Shown: piece by piece, positions 46,827-56,100 of the stretch
Layout of the letters: each line of letters begins with the position of its first letter
Numbering within the stretch: the first letter of the stretch is position 1
From: Cephaloticoccus sp.
GTDB taxonomy: Bacteria; Verrucomicrobiota; Verrucomicrobiia; Opitutales; Opitutaceae
DNA length: 64,000 bases
Direction: 5' to 3'
NCBI GenBank assembly: GCA_021734075.1
Contig: JAIPJW010000004.1
Coordinates: forward strand, 1-64,000
Notes under the pieces: model-generated
What the model saw: only the letters and a program-made list of their open reading frames with translations
The model's database searches: none
Told to the model about the DNA's origin: nothing
Position numbers and translations under genes: made by a program

Positions 46827-48098
46827 TCACTTTCGGTCCGCCACTTGTGCAAGCGCAGACTGAACATCGCGCCCCGAGGGTTGCTGATAAATGCGCAGGT
46901 CAAACTCCCCGATCACCGCCAGCATGTGGTCAAAAATATCCGCCTGTATCGCCTCATAATTGGCCCATACCGTATCCTTGGAAAACACGTAGATCTCCAG
47001 CGGCAAGCCGTGTTCGGTCGGGGCCAGTTGCCGGACGAGAAAAGTCATTTCCTGGTGGATTTGGGGATGGGCTTTCAGGTAGGCCACGCAATAGGCCCGG
47101 AACGTGCCCACGTTCGTGATTCGCCGTCCGTTGCCCAAAATTGCCAGATCCGTGCCGCGCTCCTTGTTCGCCTCCTCAATCTCCTCTCGTTTCTGTTTCA
47201 AATAATCCTTGAGCAGATCGATCTTGCCCCAACGCTCGACCAGTTCCTCGTCGGCAAAGCGAATCGATTGCACATCGAGAAACAGGGATCGCTTGATCCG
47301 CCGCCCGCCGGCCTCGGCCATGCCGCGCCAGTTCTTGAAGGAGTCCGAGATCAGGTTGTAGGTCGGGATGGTAGTGATGGTCTTGTCCCAATTCTGCACC
47401 TTGACCGTGGTGAGGGAAACGTCGATCACATCGCCATCCGCCCCCGCCTTGGGCATCTCGATCCAGTCCCCCACCCGCACCATGTTGTTCACCGAGATCA
47501 TGATTCCGGCCACGAACCCGAGAATGGCATCGCGGAAAACAAGCAAGAGCACCGCCGTCAATGCTCCCAGACCCGACAGGAGATACAGGGGTGATTTGTT
47601 GAGGATGGTCGCCAGCACCATGATCAGGCCGAGCAACGTCGCGATCAGTTTGACCGCCTGAAAAAATCCCTTGATCGGAATATTGCCGCTGTCGTGCCGG
47701 CTCTCGGTGATGGCCTGGATCGCATCGAGAATCGCGAAAAATACAGAGATGAGAATGAAGGTCAGGTAAATGGTGACCGCAGCATTCACCCCGTTGAGCA
47801 CTTCGGGACTGGTGCCCAGCACATCGTCGCCAAACGCATTGATCACCATGGCCGGCGCCAAGTGGGACAGACGCGTGAACACCCCCGATTTCAGCAGCGC
47901 ATCGTCCCATTGAAACCGGGTGTATTTCACGATCGAAGTGACCGCACTCAAAATCACCCGCTTGGCCACGAGGTTGCCCAACCAGGCAAGGATCAGCAGC
48001 AACCCCACTCCCAGTCCGGTCGCCGCTATTCCGGCATCCGCCAATGTCAGGCCGCTTCCCGCCAGCCAGTCCCGAATCAAATTGAGCAAACTTTCCAT
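46827..48098 (-). CDS. MscS-family mechanosensitive ion channel
   Basis: 423 aa; FRDAILGFVAGIMISVNNMVRVGDWIEMPKAGADGDVIDVSLTTVKVQNWDKTITTIPTYNLISDSFKNW. Confidence 0.93.
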   Translation of the reverse strand: MESLLNLIRDWLAGSGLTLADAGIAATGLGVGLLLILAWLGNLVAKRVILSAVTSIVKYTRFQWDDALLKSGVFTRLSHLAPAMVINAFGDDVLGTSPEVLNGVNAAVTIYLTFILISVFFAILDAIQAITESRHDSGNIPIKGFFQAVKLIATLLGLIMVLATILNKSPLYLLSGLGALTAVLLLVFRDAILGFVAGIMISVNNMVRVGDWIEMPKAGADGDVIDVSLTTVKVQNWDKTITTIPTYNLISDSFKNWRGMAEAGGRRIKRSLFLDVQSIRFADEELVERWGKIDLLKDYLKQKREEIEEANKERGTDLAILGNGRRITNVGTFRAYCVAYLKAHPQIHQEMTFLVRQLAPTEHGLPLEIYVFSKDTVWANYEAIQADIFDHMLAVIGEFDLRIYQQPSGRDVQSALAQVADRK

Positions 48099-48232
48099 CC
48101 CTCAAACTCAGCGACTCAACGGCATTCATGCAACCCCGCGATGGATTTCCTGAACTTAAAACCCGGTTCGTCTCCTTTTCCCTCGCCGCACGCCGGAATT
48201 TTGGCTGCGCAAATATTGTCATTAGAATGGTC

Positions 48233-48311
48233 AGCCTAACGCTTGCAAAAATGTGATGACTGCCAATTTGCCGTGATTGGTCTTCGTTGCCGCCGCGTTT
48301 AACGTTAGGCT
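48233..48311. repeat. Inverted repeat with attC-like layout
   Basis: AGCCTAACG (48233-48241) and CGTTAGGCT (48303-48311) perfect arms; internal CCAAT/ATTGG hairpin. Confidence 0.5.
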
Positions 48312-48360
48312 CCAAACAAAAGCCGACCCCATGTCGGGATTCGGGTCTTTGAATATCATC

Positions 48361-50004
48361 ATGCAAGCCAAACCACATCTGCACGGAAAACGCGGCGCCG
48401 ATCTCCTCCATGATCCCCTGCTCAACAAGGGCACGGCCTTTACCGCAACTGAGCGCGACACCCTCGGACTGCGCGGGCTGCTCCCACCGCGGATCATCAC
48501 TCAGGATCAACAGGCGCTGCGGGTGTTGGAAACCGTGCGCAACAAGAACACCGATCTTGAGCGCTACATTTATCTCATCTCGCTGCAGGAACGGAATGAA
48601 AACCTCTTTTACCGCGTGGTCATGGACAATGTGGCGGAGATGATGCCGCTGATTTACACCCCCACGGTGGGCCTGGCCTGCCAACGCTATGCCCTGATTT
48701 TCCGCCGGCCCCGCGGGCTGTTCATCAGCTTGCATGATCGAGGTCACATTAAGCAAATCCTGCAAAACTGGCCGCACGCCGATGTGCGGATGATTGTGGT
48801 GACCGATGGCGAGCGCATTCTTGGTCTGGGCGATCTCGGAGCCAACGGCATGGGCATTCCCGTGGGTAAACTCTCCCTTTACACGGCCTGCGCCGGGGTC
48901 GCGCCCGATTTCTGCCTGCCGGTCATGCTCGATGCCGGCACCAACAACCAGGAACTGCTGGAAGGGCCCCACTATCTCGGCCTGCTGCAAAAACGCGAAC
49001 GCGGGCCGGCCTACGACGAACTGGTCGACGAATTCGTGCAGGCCGTGCAGGAAATCTTTCCCCGGGCCTGCATCCAGTTTGAGGATTTCGGCAATTCCAA
49101 TGCCTTCCGGCTCCTCCACAAATACCGCGATCAGGTATGCACCTTCAACGATGACATCCAGGGCACCGCCGGGGTGGCCCTGGCCGGCATCCTGTCCGCC
49201 CTGCGGCTTACCGGTGGCAAAATGAGCGAACAGCGCATTCTCTTTCTGGGTGCGGGTGAAGCCGGCATTGGCATCGGTGAACTCGTGGTCACAGCGTTGC
49301 AGGCCCATGGCGTCGACGAGGCCGCCGCCCGCCGTCAATGCTGGTTCGTGGACTCCAAGGGACTCGTGGTGGCGGATCGCACCGATCTCAGCAGCCACAA
49401 GCTGCCCTTTGCCCATCAACACGCCGGTGCCGCCACTTTGCTGGCGGCGGTGGAAACGATCAAACCGACCATGCTCATCGGGGTTTCGGGCATGACCGGC
49501 GCTTTTGACGAAAAAATTGTGCGCACCATGGGACAGTTAAATCAGCGCCCCGTGATCTTCGCCCTTTCCAATCCAACCTCCAAAGCTGAGTGCACCGCCG
49601 AACAGGCTTACACGTGGACCGAGGGTCGCGCCGTGTTTGCCAGTGGCAGCCCCTTCCCGGATTTCACCATGGACGGGCGCGTCTTCAAGCCCGGCCAGGG
49701 CAATAACTCCTACATCTTCCCCGGCGTGGGTCTCGGCCTCATTGTCAGTGGGGCCCAGCGGGTGACCGACGAAATGTTCTTCGTCGCCGCCAAGGTGCTG
49801 GCGGGCATCGTGACCGAACAGGATCTCGCGGTCGGTCGGGTTTACCCGGATTTGCAACGCATTCGCGAAGTCTCGTCCGCCATCGCCAGGGCTGTGGCCG
49901 AGGTCGCATTCGAGCGCGGACTCACTTCCATGTTGCGACCCGAGAACCTCGATGAACGCGTGCAGGCGTTGATGTATGACCCGGCCTACGTCGAATACGT
50001 CTGA
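48361..50004 (+). CDS. maeA: NAD-dependent malic enzyme
   Basis: NMNE-type LYRVVMDNVAEMMPLIYTPTVGLACQ, FNDDIQGTAGVALAGIL. Start uncertain (48277, 48331 or 48361). Confidence 0.93.
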   Translation: MQAKPHLHGKRGADLLHDPLLNKGTAFTATERDTLGLRGLLPPRIITQDQQALRVLETVRNKNTDLERYIYLISLQERNENLFYRVVMDNVAEMMPLIYTPTVGLACQRYALIFRRPRGLFISLHDRGHIKQILQNWPHADVRMIVVTDGERILGLGDLGANGMGIPVGKLSLYTACAGVAPDFCLPVMLDAGTNNQELLEGPHYLGLLQKRERGPAYDELVDEFVQAVQEIFPRACIQFEDFGNSNAFRLLHKYRDQVCTFNDDIQGTAGVALAGILSALRLTGGKMSEQRILFLGAGEAGIGIGELVVTALQAHGVDEAAARRQCWFVDSKGLVVADRTDLSSHKLPFAHQHAGAATLLAAVETIKPTMLIGVSGMTGAFDEKIVRTMGQLNQRPVIFALSNPTSKAECTAEQAYTWTEGRAVFASGSPFPDFTMDGRVFKPGQGNNSYIFPGVGLGLIVSGAQRVTDEMFFVAAKVLAGIVTEQDLAVGRVYPDLQRIREVSSAIARAVAEVAFERGLTSMLRPENLDERVQALMYDPAYVEYV

Positions 50005-50011
50005 CGCTCCC

Positions 50012-50040
50012 TCCGCCGCGCGGTTAATCCCGCTCGCGGT
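50012..50040 (-). repeat. REP-like repeat, copy 3 (degenerate)
   Basis: Minus strand ACCGCGAGCGGGATTAACCGCGCGGCGGA. Confidence 0.5.
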
Positions 50041-50178
50041 CGCTGGTCTTTCCCAAACCGCCGTGCGCGGGAGCGCCCGGCCCACCCACTGAACCATACT
50101 CGAGGAGCCAAACCACGCTGCGCGTCCACAGTGCTCGTCTCCCTACCGTGTCCCCCACTCCTTGCGCCAACAGGTGGA

Positions 50179-50214
50179 CCGCGCGCTCCGTCGCGCGGAT
50201 AATCCCGCCTACAG
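50179..50214 (-). repeat. REP-like repeat, copy 4
   Basis: Minus strand TGTAGGCGGGATTATCCGCGCGACGGAGCGCGCGGT; contains the stop codon of the downstream-annotated kinase and a CCGCGCG/CGCGCGG hairpin. Confidence 0.6.
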
Positions 50215-50739
50215 TCCCAAGGCGACCACGGCCTTGATCGCACTCTGCTCCCGTTCCCGGCGGTCGCCCCTGATCACCACAAACGGCAGCTGGCGCGACA
50301 CCAGGGTTTCGCGCCAAAGCCGGCGGCACATCGCCCGTCCGGCCGGATCGGGAAAACTCCGTTGCGGATCAGCGACAAACTCCAGGTCGGTATCACAGAG
50401 CAGATACAACGCATAGTGCCGGCAGCGCAACTCGGCTTCCGCGCGCACCCAGGCGGGACAATTGCCGTCATACAGCAGGTCAGCCCACAGCACATTCGTC
50501 AGCAGATCCGTGTCGCAAAACAACACCCGCCGAGCGCGTTCGGCAGCCGCATCCTCCGTCTCCATTTGGTTGCGGGCAATGGTGCCCAGATCCTCGGCCG
50601 AGATTTTCCCGTCATGGGCATCCCAGAATTCCCGCACATATTCAGGCACCCACGGCTCGTCAAAATGTTCCGCCAATTGCTCCGCCAACGTGCTCTTGCC
50701 CGTGGATTCCGCGCCAAAAATGGCAATGCGTTTAACCAT
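50209..50739 (-). CDS. Nicotinamide riboside kinase (NadR C-terminal-like AAA ATPase)
   Basis: MVKRIAIFGAESTGKSTLAEQLAEHFDEPWVPEYVREFW; no NMNAT domain; overlaps pnuC. Confidence 0.85.
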   Translation of the reverse strand: MVKRIAIFGAESTGKSTLAEQLAEHFDEPWVPEYVREFWDAHDGKISAEDLGTIARNQMETEDAAAERARRVLFCDTDLLTNVLWADLLYDGNCPAWVRAEAELRCRHYALYLLCDTDLEFVADPQRSFPDPAGRAMCRRLWRETLVSRQLPFVVIRGDRREREQSAIKAVVALGL

Positions 50740-51343
50740 GCGGGTTCTTCCGGTATGATTTCAGCCACTCAAAGTGTCCGCCCAACGCCAACACAAAGAA
50801 AAGCAGGTAAAGCACGGCAAACCAATACAACCCGGCCATCCAATAGACGGCGATAGCCGCCAGATTCACCATCATCCAGCCGATCCAGTTCTCCAGTTTC
50901 TTGCGCGCCTGCAACCACTGGGCCAGGATGCTGAACGAGGCAATGAAGGCGTCCCGAAATGGCATCGCCGCATCCGTATACTTGTGCAGATACCAGCCCC
51001 AGAGAAACGCGCCGACCAATCCCGTCACGATGCAGCCAATCCGGGCCTCCCAGGTCAGCCTGGTCACCGGCAGCACCGTCCGGTTTTCCCCCGGCTGCGA
51101 CCAGTGCCACCAGCCATAGGCCAGCACGATGAAAAAGAAACCCTGCAGCTTCATGTCCGCATACAATTTGGCCTGATAAAAAACGACGCCCGACAGGGTC
51201 ACCTGCACCAGCCCGACCGGAAAATTCAGGATGCTCTGCCGGATCGTCAGCCCCACCCCCAGCAAACCAAGAATCGTGGCCAACTGCTCATACCACGAGG
51301 CCCCGATGATGGCGGCCCAGATATTCAGGAGAATCTCAATCAT
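50732..51343 (-). CDS. pnuC: Nicotinamide riboside transporter PnuC
   Basis: MIEILLNIWAAIIGASWYEQLATILGLLGVGLTIRQSILNFPVGLVQV start at 51343; W-rich multi-TM. Confidence 0.9.
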   Translation of the reverse strand: MIEILLNIWAAIIGASWYEQLATILGLLGVGLTIRQSILNFPVGLVQVTLSGVVFYQAKLYADMKLQGFFFIVLAYGWWHWSQPGENRTVLPVTRLTWEARIGCIVTGLVGAFLWGWYLHKYTDAAMPFRDAFIASFSILAQWLQARKKLENWIGWMMVNLAAIAVYWMAGLYWFAVLYLLFFVLALGGHFEWLKSYRKNPHG

Positions 51344-52143
51344 GGGTGCTCGGCAGCGTAGGCTTCCAACGCTTCCCGTGTCACCACGTGGCGCGCCGCG
51401 CAACGGGGACACCGAATCTCGATCTTTGGATCCTCCCCGAACAACGCCGCGGGGTCCTGCCGCAGCGCGGGCAGCAGCACCTGCAAGATGCGCTCTTGGT
51501 TGCAGCCGCAGTGCCACCGCGCCACGCGCTTTTCCAACAGGGTGAGGGTTTCAGTCTCCGCCAGTTTTGTAACCGCCTCGGCGGTCAAGCCGCGCAACCA
51601 GGCCAGGTCGCAGTCCGGATGCTCCGTGATCATCGCAAAGCACTCCTCACCCGTCTCAAAAATCCGCGCCGTGCGTTGCTCACTCTGGGCGTAAAATTTC
51701 TCCACCGCCACCACGGGATCGGCTCCGGTGAAATCCACGGAACTGCGCCGGGGCTCCCCGCGACCGCGGACCACATCGGCATAGAACAGGTTGGCCGGCA
51801 GTCGCTTCACATTGTCCTCGAACACCCGTCCGGTCACCGCCCCGAACTCATTGTCCCCGGCCAGAAAAATGTTCACCAACGGTTGCTGGAAATTCATCGT
51901 CCACGCCGTCATCACGTTGCGCGGTTGTGACGCGCAGTGCAGGGTGAAGGCCGCCAGGGCCCGTTTGAACATCGCCACGTGCTCCGGCTCCGGTTTCATT
52001 TTCTGATCTGACAAATGCAGGTAAAAATCGACAAACAGGTCACTGCAATCAGCCTGAGCCAGCAGCGCATTGCGACCGCGCACGAAATACGTGCTTACTT
52101 CGAGACCACTGGCGGCGGGATTGACGGGCGTCGATTCAGGCAT
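51340..52143 (-). CDS. hslO: Hsp33-family redox-regulated chaperone
   Basis: C-terminal HCGCNQERILQVLLPAL...IEIRCPRCAARHVV zinc switch. Confidence 0.85.
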   Translation of the reverse strand: MPESTPVNPAASGLEVSTYFVRGRNALLAQADCSDLFVDFYLHLSDQKMKPEPEHVAMFKRALAAFTLHCASQPRNVMTAWTMNFQQPLVNIFLAGDNEFGAVTGRVFEDNVKRLPANLFYADVVRGRGEPRRSSVDFTGADPVVAVEKFYAQSEQRTARIFETGEECFAMITEHPDCDLAWLRGLTAEAVTKLAETETLTLLEKRVARWHCGCNQERILQVLLPALRQDPAALFGEDPKIEIRCPRCAARHVVTREALEAYAAEHP

Positions 52144-52287
52144 GCGAACAAAGAGACACACCTTCCCGGAATCTCAAGTGCGCATCCTGCGGCACAGTCT
52201 GTCCTCCCTGAAGTGGCTGTCTTCAAAGGCACTTGCCATACTTGGTGCAACTCACAGGTTTTTCGGATCAGGTAAATCCCCTTCATT

Positions 52288-53043
52288 TTGCCCGTTCCAC
52301 ACCACCTGCCCCGGAGACTCTTCGATGCGGTATTCGAAATGAATGCGGCCACCACGCATGCCGACTTTATTTCGGCGGTTATTGCGGGAGTGCACCGCCT
52401 CATCCCCTGTGATTATTGCGGGATCCATCTGCTCGACCGGCAGCGTGAAAAAATCATGCACCGAATGGATCCAATCATCCCCTACAATGAGGATGAAGTT
52501 GCCTACTACAGCGCTCATCCCCAAGAAAATGCCGTTGTAGCTTACTACGAACGCACGGGCGATCTCTCTGCCCGTCGCCGTTCCGACGTGATCAGCATGC
52601 GCAAGTTTCTCTCGAGCGACCACTATCGCCACTGTCTCGCTCGCCTTGACCTGAGATACTCCCTGGCTCTCCCCGTCACGGTGGATCGGGATGTCGTCGG
52701 GGGCATCGTCCTCGACCGCCGCGAAAAAGATTTCACTAAAAGAGATTGCGCCCTCTTGGATGCATTTGCCCCTCATTTTTTGCTGGCTTGGAACCGGCAA
52801 AAGAACCCCTGGCGGGTCAGCCATCACAAGACAAAACCACGTGATGGCGATCTCCTCACCGCCCGCGAGTCCGATGTCCTCTATTGGATCACCGAGGGCA
52901 AACAAAACCGCGAAATCGCCATGATCCTCGGCATCAGCCTCTACACCGTGCAAAAACACGTGGCCAACATCCTGCGCAAACTCGACGTTGAGAACCGCCA
53001 CGCTCTGACCGTGCTGACCCTGAACCTGGCGGCGGGAAAATAG
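52288..53043 (+). CDS. GAF-like sensor, LuxR-type HTH transcriptional regulator
   Basis: LTARESDVLYWITEGKQNREIAMILGISLYTVQKHVANILRKLDVENR. Confidence 0.9.
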   Translation: MPVPHHLPRRLFDAVFEMNAATTHADFISAVIAGVHRLIPCDYCGIHLLDRQREKIMHRMDPIIPYNEDEVAYYSAHPQENAVVAYYERTGDLSARRRSDVISMRKFLSSDHYRHCLARLDLRYSLALPVTVDRDVVGGIVLDRREKDFTKRDCALLDAFAPHFLLAWNRQKNPWRVSHHKTKPRDGDLLTARESDVLYWITEGKQNREIAMILGISLYTVQKHVANILRKLDVENRHALTVLTLNLAAGK

Positions 53044-53072
53044 GCCTTCGGGCGTCAAGTCCAGCAGGAGGC

Positions 53073-53124
53073 AGAATACTCACGTGTAGGTATTCTAATC
53101 TCCACGGTTGCCGGCTAGAATACC
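53073..53124. promoter_or_regulatory. Triple AGAATAC[C/T] half-site cluster upstream of the PEP-CTERM gene (candidate operator)
   Basis: AGAATACT (53073-53080), GGTATTCT (53089-53096), AGAATACC (53117-53124). Confidence 0.4.
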
Positions 53125-53184
53125 TCGCCCGCTTTGGGCCACAGCCGCGCTGCATCCCTGCAGCATGACTAAACTCACTCCACC

Positions 53185-56100
53185 ATGCACCAACGCATCC
53201 TGTTGCTTCTGCTTTGCACCGGACTCTTTGCCCCAATCAGCCAGGGGCAAACCACAGTCATCTATGATCCCGACGAGACTGATTCCACCCCACATGACAC
53301 CACCGGCAATCCCCTCACCCTCAGTGTTGTCAGTGGCAGTGCCACCCAGTCCGGCGCGCTTTCAGGGACTGGAAACGTCACCAAATCCGGTGCGGGCACG
53401 CTCACCTTGACCGGCACTCATGCCTACACTGGCGATACCTACGTCAATGGTGGCTCGCTCGGCATTGATGGCGTCAACGGTGCAATCAGTGACACCACCA
53501 GGATCTACGTCGGCTTCTCCAGCGACGGCACTTTGAGCATCACCAATGGCGGCGAAGTCACGCCCAGTTCCTTCGTCGAACTGGGCCATTCCAGTGGTGT
53601 CACCGGCACCCTAAACATCGAAGGGGCCAACTCGCAATTGACCACCGGTTACTATCTCGATGTTGGTTTCGACGGCAACGGCACCCTCAACATCACCAAT
53701 GGTGGCAGCCTGACCACCAGTTCCTTCGCCCGGCTCGGCGTCAACGCCACCGGTGTAGGCACCGGGCTCGTCAGCGGGACCGGCTCGGAGTTCAACGTTG
53801 CAGCCCAACTCGAGCTCGGCACCTACGGCAACGGCACCCTGACCATCGCCGACGGCGGCACCGTCACCGCACAGGCACTCCATTTCGATCGATTGGTCAC
53901 CGGCAGCGGCACTCTCAACCTCAACGATGGCGGCACCCTCGTCATCACTTCGTCTGGCGGCATCGAAAATTACGGCACGACGGGCGATGCCACGCTGAAT
54001 CTGTCCGGAGGCACCCTGCAGGCCGCCTCCACCAGTTGGTCCACCACGGTCGCCGCCACCCTGACCAACAACACCACCGTCAATACCAACGGTGTCTCCA
54101 TTGCCCTGAATGGCGACCTCAGCGGCACCGGCGGCTTGGCCAAGATCGGCGCCGGCACGCTGACCCTGGGTGGCACCAACATCTACGACGGTGGCACCTC
54201 CGTCACTGGGGGCCTGATCGAATTCTCCGCACTCAGCGCCTTGGGCACCGGGACCATCACCCTCGACGGCGGCGGTCTGCGCTGGGGCAGCGGCACCGCG
54301 ACCGATGTCTCCGCCCGCCTCACTGCCATCGGCGCCGGCGGCGGCACGTTCGACACCAACGGCAACAACGTGACCCTGGCCACCGGGCTCACCGGCACGG
54401 GGGCTGTCACCAAACAAGGCAATGGAGTGCTTTCGTTCACCGGCACCAACAGCTACGAAGGCGGCACCACCGTCACCGGCGGCTTGATCGAATTCTCCGC
54501 CCTGGGCGATTTCGGCACGGGCAACGTCACCCTCAACGGCGGCGGCCTGCGCTGGGCAAGTAGCATCACGACCGACATCTCCTCGCGCCTCACTGCCATC
54601 GGCTCTGCTGGCGGCACGTTCGACACCAACGGCAACGACGTGATTCTGGCCACCGGAATCACCAGCACGGGCAACCTGACGAAACAGGGCGTCGGTGCGC
54701 TGACGCTCTCCGGCACCAACACCCTCACCAACGTCGCCATCAACGGCGGTTCGCTCGACCTCACCAGCGGCGCCACCATCAATGCGAGCGGTTGGATCTC
54801 GTTCGCCGACGCCTCGGGTTCGTCCGGCAGCGGCAACATCACCGATGCCACCCTCAACACCGGCACGACGCTTTATCTCGGCTACAACGGCGCTTCCACC
54901 CTCACCATTGGTTCCGGCGGCACGGTCACCGCCGCCACCCTCGATCTCGCGGCCACCGCCAACGGCAACGCCACCCTCAACCTCGACACCGGTGGCATTC
55001 TGCAGGTCGGCGGCACCGAGGGCATCACCGCCGGTAACGGCACGGTCGCCCTGAATTTATCGGGCGGCACGATCAAGCTCACCAGCTCCGATTTCACCAC
55101 CTACGTGGGCGCCACACTCACGGGCACAACCACGATCAACACCAATGGCCTCAACGGCGGTTTCTACGGCCCGCTCTCTGGCAACGGCGGCTTCACCAAG
55201 CACGGTTCCGGCATTCTCACCGTCACCAACAGCAACACCTACTCCGGCACCGTGACAGTCGATGCCGGCACCCTCCTCGTCAACACCGCCCCCGATCTCG
55301 GCACCGGCAACGGCGACGTGACCGTCAACGCCGGCGCGGCACTCGCCGCCGCCACCAGCCTGGAGTTCGCGCGCAACATCAGCGTCAATGGCACGGACGC
55401 GGTCATCGTTTCACCCAATCACCTCGAGGTCGGTTCCGCCGGCGATGGGGCAATGACCATCAGCAACGGGGGACTCGTCGGCTCTGGCACGACCACCACT
55501 CTCGCCTACTACGGCAGCGACACCGGCACGATCGACGTCACTGGCACCAATTCCTTCCTCTACGCGCAAACCGCCCTGCGAGTGGGCTACGGCGGCACCG
55601 GCACACTGAGCATCGGTAGTGGTGGCACGGCCAACGCGCGGAACCTCATCATCGCCGCCCAATCAGGCAGCAACGGCACGATCAATCTAAACACCGGAGG
55701 CACCCTCAAGGTCGGCGGCACCGACGGCATTGCCGGCGGCGACGGCACCGGCACCTTCAACTTCGCCGGTGGCACGCTCAAGGTCGGCGGAGACGCCCGC
55801 GTGTCCGCCGCACCCGCCTCGGATTCAATCGACCTCACCAACCTGCCCACCGAAATCGGCAACGTCATTGCCGCCAACACACCGCAGGTCGGCGACACCG
55901 GCCTCACCACTTCCGTGGCGATGACGCTCACCCATGCCTCCACGATCGACACCAACGGCAGCGCCGCCTCCCTCTCCGGTATCCTGTCCGGCACCGGCAG
56001 CCTCACCAAAGCCGGCGACGGCACGCTGACCCTGGCCAACGCCAACACCTACAGCGGCACCACATCCGTCAATGCCGGCACGCTGGTCGTGAACGGCTCG

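Noticed and set aside
47176-49422. 748-aa minus ORF overlapping mscS and malic enzyme
   Set aside because: Out of frame with MscS and antisense to malic enzyme; no recognisable motifs.
50209-50739. NR kinase as a defence-type NADase/NTPase
   Set aside because: GAESTGKSTL motif and pnuC coupling fit ordinary NadR-type kinase.
52252-53058. 268-aa minus ORF opposite the LuxR regulator
   Set aside because: Plus strand has a textbook LuxR HTH; minus ORF is a shadow.
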